From NCBI GenBank assembly GCA_028709965.1, contig JAQUTA010000002.1, positions 18,622 to 82,621 of the forward strand: a stretch of DNA of 64,000 nt. The letters run 5' to 3'. Made by a program: the position numbers and the translations under genes. Of the stretch, positions 35,126 to 43,086 are shown piece by piece; position 1 is the first letter of the stretch; each line of letters begins with the position of its first letter. The notes under the pieces are model-generated. The model ran no database searches, was not told where the DNA came from, and saw nothing but the letters and a program-made list of their open reading frames with translations. The stretch is from Lutispora sp. (lineage in GTDB: Bacteria; Bacillota; Clostridia; Lutisporales; Lutisporaceae).

Positions 35126-35861
35126 TGTGTTGAAATGTGAAAATCTAAGATTCAGTTATGGAAAAATCCAAGCGCTTAATGGGATAAGTTTTGAGGTAAA
35201 GCAGGGAGAAATAATGTCGATTATTGGTGCAAACGGCGCGGGAAAATCGACATTGATGCGCTGCATCGCAGGGATGCTGAAGCCTCAGTCAGGAAAGATT
35301 ATATATGATGGAAAACCTCTGCCTCACTCCGGTCATGAGGTAGTAGGGCGAGGAATTGCACTAGTACCGGAAGGACGTTGGATATTCCCGAACCTAACAG
35401 TAGAAGAAAATTTACTGATGGGCGGATATCTTGTTAAAGACAGAAAGATAGGCATCAAGCGTGCATACGAAATGTTCCGGTTACTTGGTGAAAGAAAAAA
35501 ACAAAGAGCAGGAACTCTTTCCGGAGGAGAGCAGCAGATGCTTGCGATAGCGAGAGGTCTGATGAGTAATCCGAAGGTTTTGCTGATGGATGAGCCTTCG
35601 CTTGGCCTTGCACCATTGATAGTTAATGATGTTATCAACACGATTGATGAAATTAACAAGCAAGGCGTAACGGTATTGCTTGTAGAACAAAATGCAAGAA
35701 AAGCGCTGAAAATTGCACACCATGCATGCGTCATTGAACAGGGGAAAATTGTAAAATACGATACGGGTGATGAGATTGCACGGGACAAATCAGTAATCTC
35801 AGCTTATCTTGGTCGAAATGCAAAAAAAACTAATAATAATATTAAAGAACTAAACAACTAA
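35118..35861 (+). CDS. livF: Liv-type ABC ATP-binding protein LivF
   Basis: 247 residues if it begins at GTG 35118. A GTG at 35127, nine bases on, fits the AGGTG site better and is the alternative. Walker A GANGAGKST, signature LSGGEQQMLAIARGL, Walker B VLLMDEPSLGLAPLIV, LLVEQNARKAL. Last gene of the Liv importer operon. Confidence 0.92.
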   Translation: MTNVLKCENLRFSYGKIQALNGISFEVKQGEIMSIIGANGAGKSTLMRCIAGMLKPQSGKIIYDGKPLPHSGHEVVGRGIALVPEGRWIFPNLTVEENLLMGGYLVKDRKIGIKRAYEMFRLLGERKKQRAGTLSGGEQQMLAIARGLMSNPKVLLMDEPSLGLAPLIVNDVINTIDEINKQGVTVLLVEQNARKALKIAHHACVIEQGKIVKYDTGDEIARDKSVISAYLGRNAKKTNNNIKELNN

Positions 35862-36065
35862 TATTTGCAAAAAATCATATTGTATTTTAGAAAAATAATA
35901 TAACACAAAGTAAACTCGACCTCTTCATTATCTACCGTTATTAAACCATGAGTATTGTTATAGGTTTAGACAAAGGAATAAAAAAGAGAAAATAGATTGC
36001 AAGGCTATTATCTTTACAAGAAGTTATTTTTTCCCTTGCAAGTACTATATACGAGGAGAATTAAA

Positions 36066-36827
36066 ATGAAAGACTATTTAAACGTAGGCGGAAAGATAGC
36101 AATTGTTACAGGATCAGGTCGTGGTATCGGACGTGGTATAGCTATTGAGCTTGCTTCGTATGGAGTAAAGGTAATGGTATGCGACATTAACGATGAAACC
36201 GGTGAAAGTGTCAAAAAGGAAATAATTGATGCCGGTGGTGTAGCAGAATACTGTCATTGTGATATCATGAAAATTGATGATATAAAAAATGTGGTAGCGC
36301 AGACGGTGAAAACTTATGGCACGGTTGATATTCTTATTAACAACGGCGGTGGCGGAGAACCACCTTGCGATTTTGATACTATAACCGATGAACGTTGGGA
36401 TAGATACATACGCTTCAATCTCTATAGCGCTTTCTATATGATTAGGGAAGTGTTTCCATATATGAAAAAACAAAATAGTGGCAAGATTGTCAATATAAGT
36501 TCAGGTTATGCTATAGGCGGAGGTGACAAGTGTGCTCACTATGCATCTGCAAAAGCAGGTGTAATCGGTTTGACAACTTCAATAGCAAAGGAGGCAGCTC
36601 CTTATAATATAAATGTAAATGTGATACCGGTTCCCACGACAGATACCCCGGGACTTAGAGAAGCAGATTTTGAGTTTGTTGCAGATGAAATTCCTCTAAT
36701 TCCGTTGGGCAGAATAGCTCAACCATTGGACATTGCAAACACTGTTTTATTCTTGATTTCCGGTGCTGCTGATTATGTTACGGGACAAATTGTTGCATCT
36801 AACGGCGGAAAAAGAATGTTAGTGTAA
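36066..36827 (+). CDS. SDR family oxidoreductase
   Basis: 253 residues from ATG 36066 (CGAGGAG upstream; a longer frame upstream has no site). VTGSGRGIGRG cofactor loop, NNGGGG in place of the usual NNAG, catalytic HYASAKAG. VCDIND after beta-2 suggests NAD(H). Similar in layout to the SDR at 22465 but clearly diverged. It follows the Liv operon and probably belongs to the same sugar-acid pathway. Confidence 0.88.
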   Translation: MKDYLNVGGKIAIVTGSGRGIGRGIAIELASYGVKVMVCDINDETGESVKKEIIDAGGVAEYCHCDIMKIDDIKNVVAQTVKTYGTVDILINNGGGGEPPCDFDTITDERWDRYIRFNLYSAFYMIREVFPYMKKQNSGKIVNISSGYAIGGGDKCAHYASAKAGVIGLTTSIAKEAAPYNINVNVIPVPTTDTPGLREADFEFVADEIPLIPLGRIAQPLDIANTVLFLISGAADYVTGQIVASNGGKRMLV

Positions 36828-36982
36828 TAATCTTGTTGAACAATCCAGGGAACTTTAAAGCTATTGTAAAATTAAGAAGTGTATATTTGAAGGAAGAAAT
36901 TGCAGGATTTGCCTTTTACATTATAAACAAGAAGCAATTTTAGAAAGAGGCTAATCTTTTATGAAACAATATTATAATAAAA

Positions 36983-37030
36983 AAATATCCCCAAGATATT
37001 TAGATTTAAAGGTTTTGGGGATATTTATTT
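36983..37030 (+). terminator. Terminator ending the catabolic island
   Basis: AAATATCCCCAA pairs with TTGGGGATATTT across a 20-base AT-rich loop, followed by ATTT. It lies 155 bases after the SDR gene; a TGAAACAAT half-site of the KdgR-like motif at 36962 precedes it. Confidence 0.65.
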
Positions 37031-37210
37031 AAAAAGGGTACACATTAGAGTGAGCCTTTGAAGAGCAATATACTTAGCTCCATTCCAAGGAGAAGATTTA
37101 ATTTTACCTACTCTAGCAAAGTCAGCTAAAACCAAAGCATCCAAGGGGTCTGTTTTGTCTATATCAACAAAGGTGTTCTTGTTGAAGACATTGAAAAGGA
37201 AGACTGATTT
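37025..37210 (-). pseudogene. IS110-family transposase remnant
   Basis: Reading the minus strand gives about 60 residues including VDIDKTDPLDALVLADFARVG (quoted in part: DKTDPLDALVLADFARVG), then KIKSSPWNGAKYIALQRLT and a stop. This is the conserved DEDD-type N-terminal region of IS110 transposases (D-K-x-D-x-x-DA). A stop closes the frame upstream and the rest of the gene is gone. No inverted repeats would be expected for this family. Confidence 0.72.
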
Positions 37211-37308
37211 TTATCGTAAACTTCAATAAAATCATTGAATTAAAGTAAATGAAAAGATATAATGTAATGAGATGCATGTGTATTTATTTTCTAGGAGGCG
37301 CTGACTTA

Positions 37309-37686
37309 ATGTATACAAAAGAGATTGTAAAGCATTTTCTGAATCCACAGAATGTAGGTAAAATGGAGGATGCTGATGCAGAAGGTACGATCGGTGACCC
37401 GAATTGCGGAGATTCTTTAACCATCTATATTAAAGTGAGAGAAGGTGTTATAAGCGATATAAGCTTTATGGTTTTTGGTTGCCCTGCATCCATTGCTACC
37501 AGCAGCATGATTACAGTTTTGGCAAAGGGGAAAACTTTAGAAGAGGCTTTGAAAATAACCGATGAAGATGTAGTAAATGCTGTTGGAGGTTTAACATTAG
37601 AAAAACAGCACTGTTCAAACCTTGGTGTAGGAGCATTAAGAAATGCTATACATAGTTACGTTAATAAAGATAGAAATTGTGTATAG
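37309..37686 (+). CDS. IscU/NifU-like iron-sulfur scaffold
   Basis: 125 residues from ATG 37309, preceded by AGGAGG; an upstream in-frame ATG at 37249 has no site. The three cluster-binding Cys appear as DPNCGDSL (C near 37), FGCPASIA (near 63) and KQHCSNLG (near 104), with the conserved Asp beside the first. It assembles [2Fe-2S]/[4Fe-4S] clusters for transfer. No IscS cysteine desulfurase is adjacent. First gene of a metallocluster-related group. Confidence 0.9.
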   Translation: MYTKEIVKHFLNPQNVGKMEDADAEGTIGDPNCGDSLTIYIKVREGVISDISFMVFGCPASIATSSMITVLAKGKTLEEALKITDEDVVNAVGGLTLEKQHCSNLGVGALRNAIHSYVNKDRNCV

Positions 37687-37712
37687 GTTAGAATTTAAAG
37701 GAGGGGTTTTTC

Positions 37713-39266
37713 ATGTCTTATAGTCCATCGTTAGGCAGTACAGTTACAAATACCAGAATGAGAACACCTGGAAAATTATCACCTTTTTCAGGGATGTGTT
37801 CTGTATGCACGGCAGATTGCATAGGAAGCTGCGAAATTGGCTATTCAGCTGTTAGGGGTGAGGAAGCTCTTTACCCTGTTGGAGCAGACAAAAGCCAGTT
37901 TGCATCAGAAAAAAACTACCCGGTAGATTTTTCACATTTCAACATTAATGGGCATGTATTTGATGCATCAGGTATTGAAGCAGATACATACAAAGCTACT
38001 TTTCCCAATGCTGATATCAATACTATAGTGGGTTTAGAAAATCCGATAAAGCTAAAAGCACCCTTCATTCTACCTGCAATGGCCAAATTAAATTGGCCTG
38101 ACTACTATGCCGGTGCAGCCCTATCAGGGATAATGGTTGTCATCGGAGAAGATGCGGTTGTGAAAGATACAGAGCTTCAGATGAAAGATAACAAGGTGAT
38201 AAGATCTCCTTTTTTGGACAAAATGCTTAATAGCTTTAGAAAGTATCATCATGGTTATGGCGATATCGTACTACAGGCTAATGTAGACGATGAGCATATA
38301 GGTGTTTTGGATTATGCTATAAAAGAATTAGGCGCAACTACGGTAGAGCTCAAATTTGGTCAGGCAGCAAAAGGAATACAAGGCATGGGCTTCGTGTATA
38401 AATTAGAAGATGCCTTTGAGTTTCAGAAAAAAGGTTATCTAATTATACCTGACCCTTCTGATCCAATAATCCAGGAGAAACATAAAAAAGGCATTGGCAT
38501 TCATTTTCAAAGAATTGGCAAACTGCCTATGTGGAATGAAGAAATATTGGCTGATAGAATAGCCCAATTAAGAAGCCTGGGAGCAAAACGTATCCTCTTC
38601 AAAATGGCTGCTTTTGATCCTGGTGACATGATAAGAGTGCTGAAAATTGCTTCAAGGAATAAAATTGATCTGGTTACCTTTGATGGTGCTGGTGGAGGCA
38701 GTGGCAACAGCCCATGCAAGATGATGAATGAATGGAGTTTGCCACCGGTCTATATGGAAAGCATACTTTATGATATACTAAATGAGATGAAAGTTAAGGG
38801 TTATGCTTTACCCAAAGTAGCAGCAGCCGGAGGCTTTGCAATGGAAGACCAGATTTTCAAAGGACTTTCACTAGGATCACCATATGTCTCCATGATTGCC
38901 ATAGGCAGAGCTGCAATGGCCGCTGCAATGGCAGGCAAAAAGGTAGGAGAGCTTATTGCAAAAGGAGAAATTCCAAAGGACTTGCAAAAATATGGAGAAA
39001 ACATAAAAGATATTTATAGAGATGTAAGGATGCTGAGAGACATATATGGATCTGAAGCTGATAATATTTCCCCTGGAGCAATTGGGTTATACTCTTACAT
39101 CAATAGAGTATCTACGGGACTTCGTCAGATGATGGCTTTAAATAGAAAATTTGCTTTGGATAAAATTGACCGAAATGATATAATAGCCTTGACCAAAGAA
39201 GCCGGTGAAGTATCAGGCATCTCAACAGTTATGGATTATAGAAAAAGAATCAGAGAAATGGTATAG
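37713..39266 (+). CDS. Glutamate-synthase-like FMN-binding oxidoreductase
   Basis: 517 residues. The central part is the FMN-binding TIM barrel of the GltB/archaeal-type glutamate synthase family (PFILPAMAKLNWPDYYAG, DGAGGGSGNSPCKMMNEW, VAAAGGFAMEDQIFKGLSLG). The N-terminus has four Cys within 16 residues (MCSVCTADCIGSC), possibly an iron-sulfur motif. There is no glutaminase domain, so it is not a complete glutamate synthase; its electron acceptor is unknown. RBS GGAGGGG. Confidence 0.85.
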   Translation: MSYSPSLGSTVTNTRMRTPGKLSPFSGMCSVCTADCIGSCEIGYSAVRGEEALYPVGADKSQFASEKNYPVDFSHFNINGHVFDASGIEADTYKATFPNADINTIVGLENPIKLKAPFILPAMAKLNWPDYYAGAALSGIMVVIGEDAVVKDTELQMKDNKVIRSPFLDKMLNSFRKYHHGYGDIVLQANVDDEHIGVLDYAIKELGATTVELKFGQAAKGIQGMGFVYKLEDAFEFQKKGYLIIPDPSDPIIQEKHKKGIGIHFQRIGKLPMWNEEILADRIAQLRSLGAKRILFKMAAFDPGDMIRVLKIASRNKIDLVTFDGAGGGSGNSPCKMMNEWSLPPVYMESILYDILNEMKVKGYALPKVAAAGGFAMEDQIFKGLSLGSPYVSMIAIGRAAMAAAMAGKKVGELIAKGEIPKDLQKYGENIKDIYRDVRMLRDIYGSEADNISPGAIGLYSYINRVSTGLRQMMALNRKFALDKIDRNDIIALTKEAGEVSGISTVMDYRKRIREMV

Positions 39267-39272
39267 CAGCGC

Positions 39273-39308
39273 CGGGACAAGTGGGACGGTTCTTTTTGTC
39301 CCGTTTTC
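39273..39308 (+). terminator. GGGACAA...TTGTCCC terminator-like element
   Basis: CGGGACAA pairs with TTGTCCCG around GTGGGACGGTTCTTT and is followed by TTTTCC, seven bases after the glutamate-synthase-like gene. Confidence 0.65.
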
Positions 39309-39371
39309 CTTATTTGCAATGTCTAATTGATATGCTAATATTAATAAAGAAATAGATGAATGGTGATCGAT

Positions 39372-39788
39372 ATGTTTGATGAATATACAGGCCTTTATAC
39401 CATAGGGACGGTTGCTCGTCTTATAGGCGAGCATCCGGAAACCCTGAGAGTATGGGAGAGAAATGGCCTCATACAGCCTGATAGACAGGGCTATCAAAGG
39501 AAATATTCTAATAATGATTTGAAAAGACTCAAATTCATTAGATTTTTGATGGATGAAAAGGGTCTAAATATTGCTGGAGTAAAACATATTACTTCCATGT
39601 ATTCTTGTTGGTATAAAAAGGATTGCCGGGGAGGCGCTCACAAAAATAGCCCTGTTCCGGTAAATGAATCAAAGCCTTGCTGGAAGATAGAAGGCACATA
39701 TTGTATGCTAGCCAGCGACAAAGCAGAGATGTGCAATACCTGTGAGGTATATAAAATTTGCATAAATTGCGATGGATGCAAAAGATAA
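39372..39788 (+). CDS. MerR-family regulator with Cys-rich C-terminus
   Basis: 138 residues from ATG 39372 (GGTGAT upstream); ATG 39360 is an alternative. The MerR winged helix covers about 8-75 (YTIGTVARLIGEHPETLRVWERNGLIQP), resembling HspR/GlnR-type members. The last 60 residues hold nine Cys (SCW, DCR, PCW, TYCM, MCNTCEVYKICINCDGC), enough to bind an iron-sulfur cluster or zinc. I infer a metal or redox sensor for the adjacent cluster-assembly genes. Confidence 0.78.
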   Translation: MFDEYTGLYTIGTVARLIGEHPETLRVWERNGLIQPDRQGYQRKYSNNDLKRLKFIRFLMDEKGLNIAGVKHITSMYSCWYKKDCRGGAHKNSPVPVNESKPCWKIEGTYCMLASDKAEMCNTCEVYKICINCDGCKR

Positions 39789-39864
39789 AAATGTTTTTAT
39801 TTGACTTTAACCTCAATAAAAACATTGAAAAAACATAAATAATAATATAAAGGAGATGGTTGTT

Positions 39865-40722
39865 ATGAACGAGAACAAATGTGAATGTGAAAGCATGGGC
39901 TGTGAAGAAGGAGGCACTTGCTCCGGAAGCTGTGGAGGTGCAGCGGTAGAAAACGATTTTAGTATAAAAACTCATGAGGCGAATTCAATAAAAAGGGTAA
40001 TAGGAGTAGTCAGTGGAAAGGGTGGAGTAGGTAAATCTCTTGTAACTTCCACTCTAGCGGTTCTCGCGAGGAGAAAGGGTTACAATGTGGGAGTTTTGGA
40101 TGCAGATATAACAGGACCTTCAATTCCCAAGATGTTTGGAATAAATAGAAGAGCGATGTCATCAGAATCAGGCATATTACCAGAAAAAACGCACAATGAC
40201 ATAAAAATAATGTCTGTAAATTTATTATTAGACAGTGATGATGCTCCTGTGATTTGGAGAGGACCTCTGATATCCAATGTGGTGAAGCAGTTTTGGTCTG
40301 ATGTTATATGGGGAGATATAGATTATCTATTTCTTGACATGCCTCCGGGAACAGGGGATGTGCCGTTGACAGTATTTCAGTCAATACCGTTGGATGGCAT
40401 AATAATAGTGGCTTCTCCCCAAGATTTGGTTCATATGATAGTGCGCAAAGCATATAACATGGCGAAATCTATGAACATACCTGTTTTAGGCATTGTAGAA
40501 AACATGAGCTATGTTAAGTGCCCTGATTGCAATAAGGAAATAAAAATCTTTGGAGAAAGTCACATAGACGATATTGCAGCTGAATTGGGAATAAAGGTTC
40601 TGGGTAAAATGCCTATAGACCCTGTTATTGCTGAAGCATGTGATAAAGGTGAAATAGAAAAGATTGATAAGGATTATCTATCTGAAGCAGTAGAGTTTAT
40701 AGAAAAAAATTTGACACTATAG
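39865..40722 (+). CDS. Mrp/NBP35-type Fe-S carrier P-loop ATPase
   Basis: 285 residues from ATG 39865, spaced nine bases from AAGGAGA; an ATG at 39856 abuts that site. The N-terminus has five Cys in 18 residues (C6, C8, C13, C19, C23), like the NBP35 ferredoxin-type tail. Deviant Walker A SGKGGVGKS near 49-57, DADITGPSIPKMFG, FLDMPPGTGD, and a CPDC pair near 217 that bridges the dimer in Mrp proteins. It loads clusters onto target apoproteins. Confidence 0.92.
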   Translation: MNENKCECESMGCEEGGTCSGSCGGAAVENDFSIKTHEANSIKRVIGVVSGKGGVGKSLVTSTLAVLARRKGYNVGVLDADITGPSIPKMFGINRRAMSSESGILPEKTHNDIKIMSVNLLLDSDDAPVIWRGPLISNVVKQFWSDVIWGDIDYLFLDMPPGTGDVPLTVFQSIPLDGIIIVASPQDLVHMIVRKAYNMAKSMNIPVLGIVENMSYVKCPDCNKEIKIFGESHIDDIAAELGIKVLGKMPIDPVIAEACDKGEIEKIDKDYLSEAVEFIEKNLTL

Positions 40723-40749
40723 ATTAATAAATATAGGAGGAGGATAACT

Positions 40750-41118
40750 GTGAAAATTGCAATACCTTCTGAGGGAAAAAATCTTGAAAGCTTAGTTAAT
40801 CAGACATTTGGAAGAACAGAAACTTTTATTGTAGTAGACAATTCAGATATGAGTTATAAGGCTATTGACAATACCGCAGCCAGCGCACAAGGGGGCGCAG
40901 GTATAAAAGCAGCCCAAGCAATTGTGGATAGCGGAGCAGAGGCTATTATAACTTTTCGCTGTGGTCAAAATGCAGCTGATGTATTGAAAACTGCCGGAAT
41001 CAAAATTTATAAAGCAACTGCTGGTAGTATAAATGATGTAGTAAAAATGTATAATGCAGGAAAGCTTGATGAATTGACCGATATACATGCCGGCTACCAT
41101 AATCATGGAGGGGCTTAA
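40750..41118 (+). CDS. NifX/NifB-C-type dinitrogenase-cofactor-binding domain protein
   Basis: 122 residues, a single domain of the family that includes NifX, VnfX and the Desulfovibrio orange protein. MKIAIPSEGKNLESLVNQTFGRTE is the family start (quoted in part: FGRTETFIVV), and DSGAEAIITFRCGQNAADVL follows. Binds metal-sulfide clusters. No nitrogenase genes are present. GTG start with AGGAGGAGG upstream. Confidence 0.88.
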   Translation: MKIAIPSEGKNLESLVNQTFGRTETFIVVDNSDMSYKAIDNTAASAQGGAGIKAAQAIVDSGAEAIITFRCGQNAADVLKTAGIKIYKATAGSINDVVKMYNAGKLDELTDIHAGYHNHGGA

Positions 41119-41120
41119 GG

Positions 41121-41981
41121 ATGCAGATTGCTGTATTGAGCGGCAAGGGTGGTACAGGGAAAACATTTGTTTCAGTTAATCTAGCTTTTGCTGCCCAAAA
41201 TACAACATATATTGACTGTGATGTAGAAGAACCAAATGGCGGACTGTTTCTTAAGCCTGATATTACTGCTGAGGAAAATATAGAGGTTATGATACCTAAA
41301 GTTAATTTGGAAAAATGTACTGCCTGCAGGAAATGTGTAGACTTTTGTAAATACAATGCTTTGGCATTAGTTAACAATAGACTGCTTGTTTTTAAAGAGC
41401 TTTGCCATGATTGTGGAGGTTGCATATTGCTATGTCCGGAAAAAGCTTTGACAGAGCAGGGCAGAACAATAGGGAAAGTTGAATATGGAATATCAGGTGG
41501 AGTTAAAACCAGAACCGGTATATTAAACACCGGAGAAGCTGTGGGCATACCAATAATAAAGAGATTATTAAAGGATATTGAACAAGAGAATATCTATGTT
41601 ATTGACAGTCCTCCCGGCAGCTCATGTGCCGTTATGGAAAGCATAAAGGATTGTGATTATTGCATACTTGTTACAGAGCCTACTTTGTTTGGCGTTCACA
41701 ATTTGGCTATGGTATATGAGCTGGTAAAGTTATTTGGCAAACCCCATGGAGTGGTTATAAATAAGCATATTGAAGGAGAAACTGTGGCAGATGATTACTG
41801 TTTACAAAATAATATTCCTATTATTGCCAGGATTCCATATGATGATAGGATAGGTTCTGTAAATTCACAAGGAAAGATTGTTGCTGCAGAAGATGGCAAA
41901 TACTTCGCTATCTTTAATGAAATCTTTCAAAAGATACAGGAGGAGGTGCAGCATGAAGCAGTTACTCATACTGAGCGGTAA
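41121..41981 (+). CDS. MinD-type P-loop ATPase with inserted ferredoxin domain (first)
   Basis: 286 residues. Deviant Walker A SGKGGTGKT near 7-15; residues about 60-110 are an inserted two-cluster ferredoxin (CTACRKCVDFCKYNAL and CHDCGGCILLCPEKAL); then YVIDSPPGSSC and VTEPTLFGVHNLAM. Such pairs occur in the orp operon, whose orange protein carries a Mo-Cu-sulfide cluster. Two bases after the NifX-like gene, so the cluster is tightly coupled. Confidence 0.92.
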   Translation: MQIAVLSGKGGTGKTFVSVNLAFAAQNTTYIDCDVEEPNGGLFLKPDITAEENIEVMIPKVNLEKCTACRKCVDFCKYNALALVNNRLLVFKELCHDCGGCILLCPEKALTEQGRTIGKVEYGISGGVKTRTGILNTGEAVGIPIIKRLLKDIEQENIYVIDSPPGSSCAVMESIKDCDYCILVTEPTLFGVHNLAMVYELVKLFGKPHGVVINKHIEGETVADDYCLQNNIPIIARIPYDDRIGSVNSQGKIVAAEDGKYFAIFNEIFQKIQEEVQHEAVTHTER

Positions 41982-42888
41982 AGGCGGAACAGGTAAAACC
42001 ACTGTAGCTGGAGCTTTTATAAAGCTGGCAAAGAACAAAGCCTTTGCAGATTGTGATGTGGATGCACCAAATCTTCATATAGTTTATTCTAATCCTGAGG
42101 TAAAACAAGAGAAACCTTATTATGGGTTTAAAAAAGCCGTGAAGAATTATGATATATGCATTGACTGTGGTAAATGTGAAGAGTTATGCAGATTTGAAGC
42201 CATCGAAGATGGAATACTAAAACCAATGGAATGCGAAGGCTGCGGTGTATGCGAGGCTTTTTGTCCTGTGGAGGATGATGAAGGTAAAAAGGCAATCCAT
42301 TTAGAGGATAATATATCAGGGACTACAACAGTATCAAAAATTAATGGAGAGCTATTTTCTCAAGCCCAGCTAAAAATGGGGAATGGTGCTTCAGGCAAGC
42401 TGGTTTCGGAGGTAAAGAAAAATCTGAAGGACTTTGCCACTGATGAGGAATTGGCTATAATAGATGGTTCTCCGGGTATAGGATGTCCCGTAATAGCCTC
42501 TATAACAGGTGTAGATTTGGTTTTGATAGTAGCTGAACCAACTATTTCTGGAATCCATGATATGAAAAGAATTATTGATACTGCAAAGAGGTTCGGAGCC
42601 CCTTGCTTAGTTTGCATAAATAAATATGATGTAAACTTAGATAATACTTATGAAATTGAGGAGTTTTGCAAAAGTGAGAATATCCCACTAATAGGGAAGA
42701 TACCCTATGATCCTATGGTGGTTAAAGCGGTAAATCAAGGGAAGACTATTATTGATATAAAAGAAAGCATTGCAGCAGAAGCATTAAAAGATATTTGGAC
42801 AGAAACATACAGTATTTTGTTGAACGAGACTTCATTCAGGGGGGGATTCGCCCCCCCACTGAATGTTAGTCGAGTCCATACAAGGTGA
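41953..42888 (+). CDS. MinD-type P-loop ATPase with inserted ferredoxin domain (second), repeat-derived tail
   Basis: 311 residues from ATG 41953, with AGGAGG upstream inside the preceding gene (29-base overlap). Walker A SGKGGTGKT, ferredoxin insert CIDCGKCEELCRFEAI and CEGCGVCEAFCPVEDD, IIDGSPGIGCPVIASI. It presumably acts as a heterodimer with its paralogue. The final 24 codons or so (from about 42818) are encoded by a palindromic intergenic repeat and the first bases of a second repeat, whose TGA stops translation; the native C-terminus is therefore replaced. Confidence 0.9.
   Translation: MKQLLILSGKGGTGKTTVAGAFIKLAKNKAFADCDVDAPNLHIVYSNPEVKQEKPYYGFKKAVKNYDICIDCGKCEELCRFEAIEDGILKPMECEGCGVCEAFCPVEDDEGKKAIHLEDNISGTTTVSKINGELFSQAQLKMGNGASGKLVSEVKKNLKDFATDEELAIIDGSPGIGCPVIASITGVDLVLIVAEPTISGIHDMKRIIDTAKRFGAPCLVCINKYDVNLDNTYEIEEFCKSENIPLIGKIPYDPMVVKAVNQGKTIIDIKESIAAEALKDIWTETYSILLNETSFRGGFAPPLNVSRVHTR
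42820..42878. repeat. Palindromic element at the 3' end of the ATPase gene
   Basis: GAACGAGACTTCATTCAG and a near-inverse (ACTGAATGTTAGTCGAGTCC) flank a G7/C7 hairpin with ATTCG between. A half copy, GAACGAGCCTTCATTCAG, lies at 50370. Mostly inside the coding frame here. Confidence 0.75.
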
Positions 42889-43011
42889 ATTGCCCCATAG
42901 GGGCAAGAGAAGGTGCCCTGGGGTACTGGACTTAGCCGCCCTTGGGCACCCGCTGCCTGTAGAGGCAAGGTGAATTGCCCTGCAAGGGCAAGAGAAGGTG
43001 CCCTGGGGTAC
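42881..43011. repeat. Two 46-base direct repeats with conserved hairpins
   Basis: Units at 42881-42926 and 42966-43011 (85-base period) share CAAGGTGAATTGCCC and GGGCAAGAGAAGGTGCCC. The hairpin apex is TTGCCCC/GGGGCAA in the first and TTGCCCT/AGGGCAA in the second, a compensating change. A further hairpin, GGTGCCC/GGGCACC, spans 42912-42950. Confidence 0.82.
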
Positions 43012-43086
43012 GGGGGTCTTAGGGCGGATTGGTTCAGTGATAAACTAAAAAATAATTGTTATGGATAAATGAGAGGAGAAATATTT

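Noticed and set aside
42881-43011. CRISPR array
   Set aside because: Only two units, each internally palindromic over a long hairpin, with an 85-base period and no cas genes.
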